Assembly: GCA_947589035.1 (NCBI GenBank)
Contig: CANPYZ010000024.1
Location: forward strand, 1-41,627
DNA: 41,627 nucleotides
DNA from: an uncultured Clostridia bacterium
Lineage (GTDB): Bacteria; Bacillota; Clostridia; Oscillospirales; Ruminococcaceae
Direction: 5' to 3'
Made by a program: the position numbers and the translations under genes
Notes under the pieces: generated by a model
Told to the model about the DNA's origin: nothing
Databases searched by the model: none
Seen by the model: only the letters and a program-made list of their open reading frames with translations
Shown: positions 8,888 through 17,308 of the stretch, one piece after another
How positions within the stretch are numbered: the first letter of the stretch is position 1
Layout: each line of letters begins with the position of its first letter

Positions 8888-9639
8888 ATGATTATGCTAA
8901 AGAAGAATTGCAAGCCGTAAAATATTATATTGGTGATGTTCGGGACATGCCTCAAGACGGTTTCTGGAATGACCCGAAAGCCTATAATTTACTGAATGCG
9001 TTATTTTTTGAAGGAATTGAAACAGAAACGGCACGAATCCGTGAAGGGAAATTTCTTAATCCGGAAATTTTAGCAGATGTTTCCCGCTTAGCCTATGTAT
9101 TGCAAAATCTTTTCCATGCGTTCCGGAAATCGGAACGGGAATATTTGACTTACCGTGTAGAACGGTATTCTGATTTTTTAATGATGAACCGGAAAAAAGA
9201 AACGATTTCGTTTACTTCCACGTCATGCGGGGGTTTTCTGAATGCGTACCGTGACCGGAAAGGCATTGCATTATTAAGAATACGCATTCCGGAAAATACT
9301 TACTGCATTGTTATGCAGGAAATTTTTGAACAGTATGCCAAACCCGAAGAAGAAGAAATTCTTCTCCCGCCGTGGACGGCATTTCAAACGGAAATGCTTG
9401 CTTTATCTGAACAGGAACGGAACATTTCCGATTCGGACAATCAACCTCCGAAATTAAGTTGTCAATTAACATTGTCCGGCTGGAAAAAACATGCTCTTTC
9501 GGAAATAGAAATTCCTGATTCAGGAAATTTAGCCGGAATACGAGTAATTACGGCATTAACAAACGGGAAAATTCCCGAAAAACAAGATATACTCCATTAC
9601 TGCGCATGGAAAAAAGCATTTACAGCGAAATTTTTCTGA
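8884..9639 (+). CDS. Probable mono-ADP-ribosyltransferase (R-S-E class)
   Basis: 251 residues with no signal peptide. By eye it carries the three parts of the R-S-E ADP-ribosyltransferase fold in the right order and spacing: Arg91 in YLTYRVERY (NAD-binding Arg), the STS core TSTS at 111-114 in ISFTSTSCGGF, and ExE at 156-158 just before ILLPP, as in Arg-specific transferases (ExE followed by a short hydrophobic strand). The first 85 residues are helical. Such enzymes transfer ADP-ribose from NAD to Arg side chains; target unknown. It is translationally coupled (4-base overlap) to the lipoprotein gene upstream. No ADP-ribosylglycohydrolase or immunity gene is seen nearby. It could be a cytosolic regulator or a phage/toxin-derived effector. 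Confidence 0.65.
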   Translation: MNDYAKEELQAVKYYIGDVRDMPQDGFWNDPKAYNLLNALFFEGIETETARIREGKFLNPEILADVSRLAYVLQNLFHAFRKSEREYLTYRVERYSDFLMMNRKKETISFTSTSCGGFLNAYRDRKGIALLRIRIPENTYCIVMQEIFEQYAKPEEEEILLPPWTAFQTEMLALSEQERNISDSDNQPPKLSCQLTLSGWKKHALSEIEIPDSGNLAGIRVITALTNGKIPEKQDILHYCAWKKAFTAKFF

Positions 9640-9646
9640 AAATCCC

Positions 9647-9675
9647 TTGACAAATGCGGAAAAATATGTTATCAT
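9647..9675 (+). promoter_or_regulatory. Sigma-A promoter ahead of the leader peptide and rtcB
   Basis: TTGACA (9647-9652), a 17-base spacer and TATCAT (9670-9675). Transcription would begin at about 9682 and first meet the 30-residue ORF at 9708, then the terminator at 9828-9858. Confidence 0.8.
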
Positions 9676-9707
9676 AAAAGAAAAGTTTCAGAAAGGCGGT
9701 GAACGAT

Positions 9708-9800
9708 ATGTTAATACAGAAAAATTTATTTTTAATTCATCAAGTAAATAGTTATCTACAATTTACAACATTTCGTGAACCGTGTAAGAATCATCATTAG
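9708..9800 (+). CDS. 30-residue peptide, possible leader peptide
   Basis: A short ORF (MLIQKNLFLIHQVNSYLQFT..., ending in EPCKNHH) with a Shine-Dalgarno sequence (AAAGGCGGTG) 6 to 10 bases before the ATG and a consensus promoter directly upstream. It ends 28 bases before an intrinsic terminator and 76 bases before rtcB. The peptide has no family I know. Its position suggests either translation-dependent attenuation of rtcB or an independent small protein transcript. The codons are not a run of one amino acid, so classical amino-acid attenuation is not obvious. Confidence 0.5.
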   Translation: MLIQKNLFLIHQVNSYLQFTTFREPCKNHH

Positions 9801-9827
9801 ATAATTTTTTAATGAAAAAATTTTTAT

Positions 9828-9859
9828 ATGCTTCCGTCATGTGGCGGAAGTATTTTTTT
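9828..9859 (+). terminator. Intrinsic terminator between the small peptide and rtcB
   Basis: CTTCCG (9831-9836) pairs with CGGAAG (9845-9850), extended outward by ATG/TAT with one G-U pair, then TATTTTTTT. It stands between the only visible promoter (9647) and rtcB, so rtcB is reached only by readthrough or by antitermination. Confidence 0.75.
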
Positions 9860-9875
9860 AGAAAGGAGTAATAAC

Positions 9876-11108
9876 ATGTTTACCATTCAAGGGAAATACT
9901 GCACAGCGAAAGTATTTACCGATAATACGGATTCTGTTTCCGTTGCGCAAATTTTAGAATTATGCAATCAGCCCATGAGTGAAAATGTAAGCATTCGCAT
10001 TATGCCGGACGTTCATGCCGGAGCAGGGTGTACCATTGGCACAACAATGACGATTTCAGACAAAATTGTTCCGAATTTAGTTGGCGTGGACATTGGCTGC
10101 GGAATGGAAACCACTGAACTGAAAGAAACACACATTGAACCGCAAAAATTAGACAAACTTATTCAAACAGAAGTGCCTTCCGGTTTTGCTTGCCGGAAAA
10201 CGCTGCACCGTTACGCTGAAAGAATTGATTTAACGCAATTATATTGTCGGAAATTTATTCATTTAGAACAGGCGTTATATAGTATTGGTTCACTCGGCGG
10301 GGGAAATCATTTCATTGAAGTTGACCGGAACGAAAACGGAAATTTCTATTTAGTCATTCATTCCGGTTCACGGCATCTCGGCGTGGAAATTGCCCGCTAT
10401 TATCAGAATGAAGCATTCAAGCGACTGAACGGTTCCGACACAGAAAGCATTCAGCGCATGATTCAGGAATATAAAGCGCAAGGCAGACAGAAAGAAATTG
10501 AATCCGAAATCAAACGCCTGAAAAATACGAAATTCACCAGCATTCCGAAACATTTAGCCTATTGTGAAGGCGAATTATTCGAACAATATTTACATGATAT
10601 GCAAATTGCACAGGAATTTGCCATGTTGAACCGTCAGGCAATGACAGATGTCATCATTAAGGGAATGCATTGGCATGTACGGGAACAGTTCACGACAATT
10701 CATAATTATATTGACATAGAACGGAAAATTCTTCGCAAAGGCGCAGTTTCCGCACAAAAAGGGGAAATTCTTTTAATTCCCATGAATATGCGTGATGGCA
10801 GTTTACTTTGTCAAGGGAAAGGCAACGCCGATTGGAATTTTTCCGCACCGCACGGAGCAGGGCGGTTAATGTCTCGAAGTGAAGCGAAAGAAAATTGTTC
10901 TATTACAGAATATAAGCAGCAAATGCAAGGCATTTACACCACAAGCGTCAGCATGGATACATTAGACGAATGCCCGATGGCGTATAAACCTATGCAGGAA
11001 ATTATGGAAAATCTCGAACCGACAGCGGAAATTTTATCCATTCTGAAGCCGGTTTATAATTTTAAGGCAAGCAGTGAAGAAAAACCTTGGCAAAACAGAA
11101 AGAAGTGA
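9876..11108 (+). CDS. rtcB: RtcB family RNA 3'-phosphate ligase
   Basis: 410 residues. RtcB motifs are present: IMPDVHAGAG, the metal-binding Cys in VGVDIGCGM, GGGNHFIEV, IHSGSRHLG, and the His of SAPHGAGRLMSR that becomes guanylylated in the family. RtcB joins RNA ends carrying 2',3'-cyclic phosphate or 3'-phosphate to 5'-OH ends with GTP and Mn2+. A frame extension to 9828 overlaps the terminator; ATG 9876 has AAAGGAG at a good distance. The length is near that of the shorter bacterial RtcB group. It is followed 4 bases later by an RNase Z gene, suggesting a joint role in tRNA or RNA-end processing. Confidence 0.9.
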   Translation: MFTIQGKYCTAKVFTDNTDSVSVAQILELCNQPMSENVSIRIMPDVHAGAGCTIGTTMTISDKIVPNLVGVDIGCGMETTELKETHIEPQKLDKLIQTEVPSGFACRKTLHRYAERIDLTQLYCRKFIHLEQALYSIGSLGGGNHFIEVDRNENGNFYLVIHSGSRHLGVEIARYYQNEAFKRLNGSDTESIQRMIQEYKAQGRQKEIESEIKRLKNTKFTSIPKHLAYCEGELFEQYLHDMQIAQEFAMLNRQAMTDVIIKGMHWHVREQFTTIHNYIDIERKILRKGAVSAQKGEILLIPMNMRDGSLLCQGKGNADWNFSAPHGAGRLMSRSEAKENCSITEYKQQMQGIYTTSVSMDTLDECPMAYKPMQEIMENLEPTAEILSILKPVYNFKASSEEKPWQNRKK

Positions 11109-11112
11109 ATTT

Positions 11113-12024
11113 ATGCCGGAAATATGTTTATTAGGAACAGGCGGAATGTTACCGCTGAAAAATCGTTATTTAACCAGTTTATTCATAGAACATAATGGGA
11201 AGGGAATTTTAATTGACTGCGGAGAGGGAACGCAGGTTGCCTTTGCGGAACATGACTGCAAACTCAGCCGAATTGAAACAATTCTCATTACGCACGGACA
11301 CGCCGACCATGTCACAGGATTACCAGGATTATTATTATCTTTGGGGAATTGCTCCAGAACTTCCCCTTTAGAGATTTATTTTCCGGCAGGTTGGGAACGA
11401 GTAATGAAAAATTTACTCAGCGTGTGCGATTGTTTGCCGTTTGAAATTAAATTGCATGTTTTGCCGTTGCAGCCAAATTCCTGGACGGCTGAGCAAATTG
11501 ACCCCTTGCTGACTATTTCGGCAATTCCCGTTGAACACAAAGTGCCTTGTATGGGCTATTCTTTTCTATTTCGGAAAAAGCCTGTATTTCTGCCGGAACA
11601 AGCGAAAAATTTAAATATTCCCGTGCAGTATTGGAAAATATTGCATTCCGGAGAAAGCGTTTTACTTCCGGACGGGAGAACGATTTTTCCGGAGCAAGTC
11701 ACCGGAGAATCCCGAAAGTCTATAAAAATTACTTATGTTACAGATAGCAGACCCATTCCGGAAATTAGTTCTTTCGCTGAACATGCAGATTTATTGATTT
11801 GTGAAGGCATGTACGGCGATTTAGAAAAAAATTCCAGCATGAAACAAAAAGGGCATATGTTAATGCAAGATGCTTGCCATTTAGCGAAAAATGCTTCTGT
11901 AAAGCGACTTTGGCTGACACATTACAGCCCCGCAGAAAAACACCCTGAAAATTATCAGGACGAATTGAAAAAAATTTTCCCACAAGCGAAAATTTCCAGA
12001 GACGGCGAAAAAATAAATTTATAG
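11113..12024 (+). CDS. rnz: RNase Z-type metallo-beta-lactamase nuclease
   Basis: 303 residues, the normal length for bacterial RNase Z. The Zn ligands are in THGHADHVTGLPGLL (HxHxDH followed by GLPGLL, which is diagnostic of the tRNase Z branch). Other segments are LLGTGGMLP at the start, LIDCGEGTQ, PVEHKVPCMGY, LICEGMY and LTHYSPAEKHPE near the C-terminus. The enzyme removes the 3' trailer of tRNA precursors. ATG 11113 follows rtcB by 4 bases; the ribosome binding site (AGAAAGAAG) is modest. Coupling with rtcB and closeness to rnpB make this an RNA-processing neighbourhood. Confidence 0.85.
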   Translation: MPEICLLGTGGMLPLKNRYLTSLFIEHNGKGILIDCGEGTQVAFAEHDCKLSRIETILITHGHADHVTGLPGLLLSLGNCSRTSPLEIYFPAGWERVMKNLLSVCDCLPFEIKLHVLPLQPNSWTAEQIDPLLTISAIPVEHKVPCMGYSFLFRKKPVFLPEQAKNLNIPVQYWKILHSGESVLLPDGRTIFPEQVTGESRKSIKITYVTDSRPIPEISSFAEHADLLICEGMYGDLEKNSSMKQKGHMLMQDACHLAKNASVKRLWLTHYSPAEKHPENYQDELKKIFPQAKISRDGEKINL

Positions 12025-12038
12025 CGGAGGAAACAGAA

Positions 12039-12381
12039 ATGGCATTTCAGTTAAATAACATAGTTCCATGGGGTAGAAATTTTTCAGAATACAAGTTAAT
12101 GTTTAACTTAAGCGATGAAGATTTGAAAAAGAAAATTGCCGGTCTTGTTGATGTACACAATACTTGGATATGATTTTCATATTCAGGCAATTACGGAAAT
12201 GCTTAGAATTTGCAAAGAAATCAGAATATTTCCGATTGTTGATTTAGATGCACAGAAAACAGAACTCATCTCAAAAGTAATCAATTATTTTGAATCATTT
12301 TGCGATGTGGAAGTTAAACATACACAATATGAATTTCAAAAAGGAGAAAATAAATTACTAATTATCCGAAACAAAAAATAA
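12039..12381 (+). pseudogene. Remnant of a SAM-dependent methyltransferase gene
   Basis: The first frame (12039-12173, good ribosome binding site GCGGAGG) reads MAFQLNNIVPWGRNF, then EYKLMFNLSDEDLKKKIAG and then loses sense. Another frame, open from 12136 to 12381, reads YTILGYDFHIQAITEMLRI, then FPIVDLDAQKTELISKVI and KGENKLLIIRNKK. Both ends match a family of roughly 230-residue bacterial methyltransferases I recognise by its start and end; here the central part, including most of the SAM-binding fold, is missing and the two ends are out of frame. This is an internal deletion with frameshift, so no active enzyme is expected. Confidence 0.75.
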
Positions 12382-12387
12382 TTTTTT

Positions 12388-12432
12388 AAAGCACATTTCT
12401 TGTTCACTTGTTCAGAAGTGTGCTTTTCATTT
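12388..12432 (+). terminator. Terminator after the methyltransferase remnant
   Basis: AAAGCACATTTCT (12388-12400) pairs with AGAAGTGTGCTTT (12414-12426) with one G-U pair, then TTCATTTTT. It isolates the following operon from the rtcB-rnz unit. Confidence 0.8.
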
Positions 12433-12493
12433 TTGTAAAAAATCAAAAATGCTTTATAGATTGAATCTATAACGTATAATAAAGAATAGGTAT

Positions 12494-12522
12494 TTGACAA
12501 ACAGAAAAAATCATGTTATACT
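12494..12522 (+). promoter_or_regulatory. Promoter of the tRNA-like / nitrogenase-like operon
   Basis: TTGACA (12494-12499), a 17-base spacer and TATACT (12517-12522). Start predicted near 12529. No other strong promoter is visible before the genes downstream, and no T-tract terminator lies between the tRNA-like gene and the NifB-like gene. Confidence 0.85.
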
Positions 12523-12582
12523 ATAAGCATATTAAACATATTGTTTTAATATGAAATTAGAAAACAGATTTAGTAAGCGTTT

Positions 12583-12655
12583 GATGCTGTAGCCGTTGGA
12601 ATGGCATAGGTCTGCAAAACTGAAATCGGCGGTTCGAATCCGCCCAGCATCGCCA
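12583..12655 (+). tRNA. tRNA-Cys(GCA)-like gene with atypical features
   Basis: A full cloverleaf can be drawn: acceptor GATGCTG/CAGCATC (7 of 7 pairs), D-stem GCC/GGC, anticodon loop CTGCAAA (anticodon GCA), T-arm GGCGG-TTCGAAT-CCGCC, and encoded CCA (12653-12655). Two things are odd. The anticodon stem TAGGT/ACTGA has an A-G mismatch and a G-U pair, where normal tRNA-Cys has a clean AGGT/ACCT. The discriminator base at 12652 is G, whereas tRNA-Cys carries U73 as its main identity element for CysRS. It lies in the 5' leader of the nitrogenase-like operon. It may be a specialised or non-translational tRNA, or a regulatory mimic. Confidence 0.75.
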
Positions 12656-12719
12656 TAGGCGTAATATTCTGAAATGTTCAGCAAATTTAATAACCAAAAA
12701 CAGAAAGAAGTGATATTTT

Positions 12720-13581
12720 GTGAATACATATGAAAATTTGCAAAAATCGCACCCTTGTTTCGGCGGACAGAAAAATAACGCCGGAAGAATCCATTTACCC
12801 GTAAGCCCAGGTTGTAACATTGCCTGCCGTTTTTGCGAAAGGGCAATCAACGACACGGAAAACCGCCCCGGTGTGACTTCAAAAATTATCACGCCTGATG
12901 AAAGTATTGACATTCTTGAAAAAGCTCTTGCTCTTTGTCCGGAAATTACCGTTGCCGGAATAGCTGGTCCGGGCGATACACTCGCAACAGATTACGCACT
13001 GGAAACGTTTCGGAAAATTGGAGAAAAATTTCCGCATTTAATTAAGTGCATGAGTACAAATGGTTTACTTTTAGATGAACGTGCGGAAGAAATCATTGCA
13101 GCCGGAATTGATTCTCTTACAGTGACAGTGAACGCCGTTGACCCTGAAATTGAGGCAAAACTAAATAAATATATTATTTATCACGGGAAAATGTATTTCG
13201 GCGTTGAGGGTGCGGAAATTTTGATTCGTAATCAATTGAACGGCATTAGAAAAGTTGCCCAATCGGGCATAACTCTTAAAATTAATACTGTTCTTGTTCC
13301 GGAAATCAATGGAACACATATTGAAGAAATCGCTAAAACCGTAAGTGAAGCCGGTGCGAAAATTTATAATATTATTCCGTTGATTCCGCAATTTGAATTA
13401 GCTAATTATTCCGCTCCGACTTGTGCGGAAATTGACCACGCCCGAACACTTGCCGGAAAATATATTGACGTGTTCCGACATTGTCAGCATTGCCGTGCTG
13501 ATGCGGTGGGCGTTCCTGGAAAATCAGAATTTGGTGAACAGATTTACCAGCGGCGAATTTCCGCAAAGGAGACGTTTTCCC

Positions 13582-13589
<8 letters not shown>
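12720..13589 (+). CDS. NifB-like radical SAM protein (cofactor maturase)
   Basis: 289 residues, equal to the NifB radical SAM core without a fused NifX domain. GTG start with AAAGAAGTG upstream. The N-terminal HPCF, the cluster motif CNIACRFC (Cys32, Cys36, Cys39), then NRPGVTS, GIAGPGDTLA, KCMSTNGL, VTVNAVDPEI, NIIPLIP and C-terminal CRADAVGVPG are all NifB signatures. In the family NifB fuses two 4Fe-4S clusters, adds carbide from SAM and a sulfur, and makes NifB-co, the core of nitrogenase-type cofactors. As NifE and NifN are absent, NifB-co or a close derivative may go directly to the NifDK-like pair. The stop overlaps the next gene by 8 bases. Confidence 0.9.
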
Positions 13590-14792
<1,203 letters not shown>

Positions 14793-14815
14793 ATCATATT
14801 TAAGGAGGAAATTTC

Positions 14816-15811
14816 ATGTCAAAAATTTATCATTCCATTATGGAACTTGTCGGGCATACGCCTTTACTCGAAATACACGGTTTCGAGAAAAAGCATAATC
14901 TCAAGGCGAAAATTCTTGTGAAACTGGAATATTACAACCCGAATCAAAGTGTTAAGGACAGAATTGCCCTTGCGATGATTGAGGACGGCGAAAAATCCGG
15001 AAAATTAAAAAAAGATGATACTATCATTGAATTGACAAGCGGTAACACGGGAATAGGACTTGCAGCAATTGCAGCAGCAAAAGGCTATCCATTCCGTGTA
15101 TACATTCAAGACCAGGTAAGCCGTGAACGCTTTCAAGTCATTCATGCTTTCGGCGGGGAAACGGTGAAAGTTACAGAAGTTCCCGAAATTGTGGAAAGTA
15201 TGGAAAAATATGGTGCTGATTTCGTGGAATGTGTTAAAGCATTAGAAAAAGCCGTTCAAGGTCAAAAAGTTTGGTTTGCTGACCAAACCAGAAATTCCGC
15301 AAATCCTGAAATTCATTTCCGCACGACTGGTCCGGAAATTTGGGAAGATACGGACGGAAATGTGGATATTTTCGTTGCGAATGTCGGCACAGGCGGAACA
15401 CTTTCCGGAACGGGAAATTTCCTGAAATCGAAAAATCCTGATATTCAAGTGATTGGCATTCAGCCTACGCCGGATTCTTTCCAGACACCTGAAAACCCTG
15501 AACAGGAAGAAATTACAGGCGTTCACCCGTTTGAAAACGTTGAAGAACGTTTCATTCCGGCGAATTTAGACAGAAACGTTTATGATGACTGGTATGAAGT
15601 GCATACAAATCAGGCATATGCAGCCGCAAGGGAAGTCGCAAAAACAGATGGAATTTTAATCGGTGCATCATCTGGAGCAGCAATTCATGTTGCATTACAG
15701 CTTGCGGAAAAGCCCGAAAACGCTGGGAAAACAATCGTTGCCGTTTTACCGGATACAGGTTTGCGTTATCTTTCCACGAATATGTTCAACGAAGATTTTC
15801 AAGTTGAATAA
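14816..15811 (+). CDS. Cysteine-synthase-like PLP enzyme
   Basis: 331 residues, fold-type II PLP family. The Schiff-base Lys47 in NPNQSVKDR, TSGNTGIGLA, the phosphate loop GTGGTLSGTGNFL and IGASSGAA are all present, so it should be active. The segment after the Asn loop reads VYIQDQVSRERFQVIHAFGG, where CysK usually has MPetMSxERR, suggesting an altered substrate pocket. CysK makes cysteine from O-acetylserine and sulfide. Sitting between NifH-like and NifD-like genes with AAGGAGG 8 bases before ATG 14816, it probably takes up sulfide or a thiol released by the reductase; the actual acceptor and donor are unknown. Confidence 0.85.
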   Translation: MSKIYHSIMELVGHTPLLEIHGFEKKHNLKAKILVKLEYYNPNQSVKDRIALAMIEDGEKSGKLKKDDTIIELTSGNTGIGLAAIAAAKGYPFRVYIQDQVSRERFQVIHAFGGETVKVTEVPEIVESMEKYGADFVECVKALEKAVQGQKVWFADQTRNSANPEIHFRTTGPEIWEDTDGNVDIFVANVGTGGTLSGTGNFLKSKNPDIQVIGIQPTPDSFQTPENPEQEEITGVHPFENVEERFIPANLDRNVYDDWYEVHTNQAYAAAREVAKTDGILIGASSGAAIHVALQLAEKPENAGKTIVAVLPDTGLRYLSTNMFNEDFQVE

Positions 15812-15844
15812 TTATATATATATATTATATAAGGAGGAATTTTT

Positions 15845-17308
15845 ATGTCGATAAATCTTAACAATTCCAATGTTGCCACAAGAGAAAACCGCATTGGTTC
15901 AATTACAGGCTACATTGGTACTCTCGGCGACCTTGCTAAACAGAGTGAATGCGGAACGTTAAAAGGCTGTTCACGGTGCTTTTCACAGTCAAGCACTTGT
16001 CTTTCAAGTTGTGCATTAGCTCAACTTTCTAACATTCGTGACGTTGCAGTCATTCATCACGGTCCGGCAGGCTGTTCTGTAGCCGGTGCCGGTGCGTATT
16101 ACATTGATAAAGTCATGGCGAAAAAACGTGGCGTGACGAATAACACGGTTTACGTTGGCACAGATATGAACGAAAAAGATACTATTTTTGGTTCAACTGA
16201 AGCATTAAGAAAAATTATTCTTGAAGTGAATCAAAGATATTCCCCGAAAGCCATTTTCGTTTCAAGTTCCTGCGCTACGGGAATTATTGGTGAAGACATT
16301 GACAGCGTTGTGGACGAAGTCAAGGAAGAAATTGATGTTCCAGTTGTTGCGGTGCATTGTGAAGGGTTCAAATCCAGAATATGGGCAACAGGTTTTGATA
16401 TTTCTGACCATGCTGTGTTGAGTGCAATTGTTAAACCTCCGAAACAGAAACGCAACACAATCAATTTCAAAAATTTCTACGAAAGCGCAAGACCGGAAAT
16501 TATTGAAATTTTTAAACATTTCGATTTAGAGCCGATTTTCCTGTATTGCAATTCCACTGTTGAGGAATTAAGTCACATTTCAGAATCGCTTGCGACAACT
16601 TGCATTTGCGGAACGCTCGGAAATTATCTCGGAAACGGTTTAGAAGAAAAATACGGCGTTCCGTATATCAGAACAATTAACCCGCTGGGCGTTGCAGGTT
16701 TTGAAACGTGGCTGCGGGAAATTGGAAAAGTTACTGACAGAAGCGAAAAAGTCGAAAAATATATCGCTGAACAACGTGCAATTTACATTCCGCAAATTGA
16801 GGAAATCAAAAAAGAATTGAAAGGCTTGCGTGCTGTTCTCGGTATGGGTCCGGGATATACTTTTGAAGTGTCCAGAGTATTGAACGAACTCGGAATTGAA
16901 GTTGTCTGGGCGTTGGCTTGGCATTATGACAAGAAATATGAAAATGGCGACGTTCCGCCGTCAATGAAATATTTACTTGAAAATGATGTTGATTTTGAAG
17001 CAAGCGTTGCCGACCAGCAGAATTATGAAGTCATGAATGTTTTGCATAAGTATCAGCCGGATTTGTATCTTTCACGCCACCCTGGTTCAACGGTTTGGGC
17101 AATTAAAAACGGAACGCCTGCTGTTTACGTTGCTGATGAATACATGATTTTCGGCTATCAGCACACACTTGAATTTGCGAAATCCATTCTTGACAGCATT
17201 CACAACAGGAGTTTTGAACAGAATCTCGCAAAACGTGTGAAATTACCCTATACTGATTGGTGGTATCAGCAGAATGTTGACAAATTTCTTGAGGAGGGCA
17301 AAAAGTAA
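15845..17308 (+). CDS. NifD-like reductase subunit
   Basis: 487 residues. Aligning by eye with NifD, all P-cluster cysteines are found: Cys42 (LKGCSRCF), Cys77 (HHGPAGCS) and Cys143 (SSCATGIIGEDI). Cys255 in CICGTLGNYLGNGLEEKYG falls exactly where the cofactor ligand Cys275 of NifD lies, so an active-site cluster is expected. Around 424-445 I find no residue matching His442, the Mo-side ligand. The N-terminus has extra Cys residues (36, 45, 52, 56). GGAGG precedes ATG 15845; the stop overlaps the NifK-like ATG by one base. This is the catalytic subunit of a nitrogenase-like enzyme, most like those of organosulfur metabolism. Confidence 0.88.
   Translation: MSINLNNSNVATRENRIGSITGYIGTLGDLAKQSECGTLKGCSRCFSQSSTCLSSCALAQLSNIRDVAVIHHGPAGCSVAGAGAYYIDKVMAKKRGVTNNTVYVGTDMNEKDTIFGSTEALRKIILEVNQRYSPKAIFVSSSCATGIIGEDIDSVVDEVKEEIDVPVVAVHCEGFKSRIWATGFDISDHAVLSAIVKPPKQKRNTINFKNFYESARPEIIEIFKHFDLEPIFLYCNSTVEELSHISESLATTCICGTLGNYLGNGLEEKYGVPYIRTINPLGVAGFETWLREIGKVTDRSEKVEKYIAEQRAIYIPQIEEIKKELKGLRAVLGMGPGYTFEVSRVLNELGIEVVWALAWHYDKKYENGDVPPSMKYLLENDVDFEASVADQQNYEVMNVLHKYQPDLYLSRHPGSTVWAIKNGTPAVYVADEYMIFGYQHTLEFAKSILDSIHNRSFEQNLAKRVKLPYTDWWYQQNVDKFLEEGKK

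Noticed and set aside
9708-9800. Classical amino-acid attenuator leader peptide
   Set aside because: The 30 codons contain no run of a single amino acid, so if attenuation occurs it is by another signal.
12532-12913. Minus-strand frames across the tRNA-like gene
   Set aside because: They have no ribosome binding site and run through the tRNA and the NifB-like start; they are shadows.
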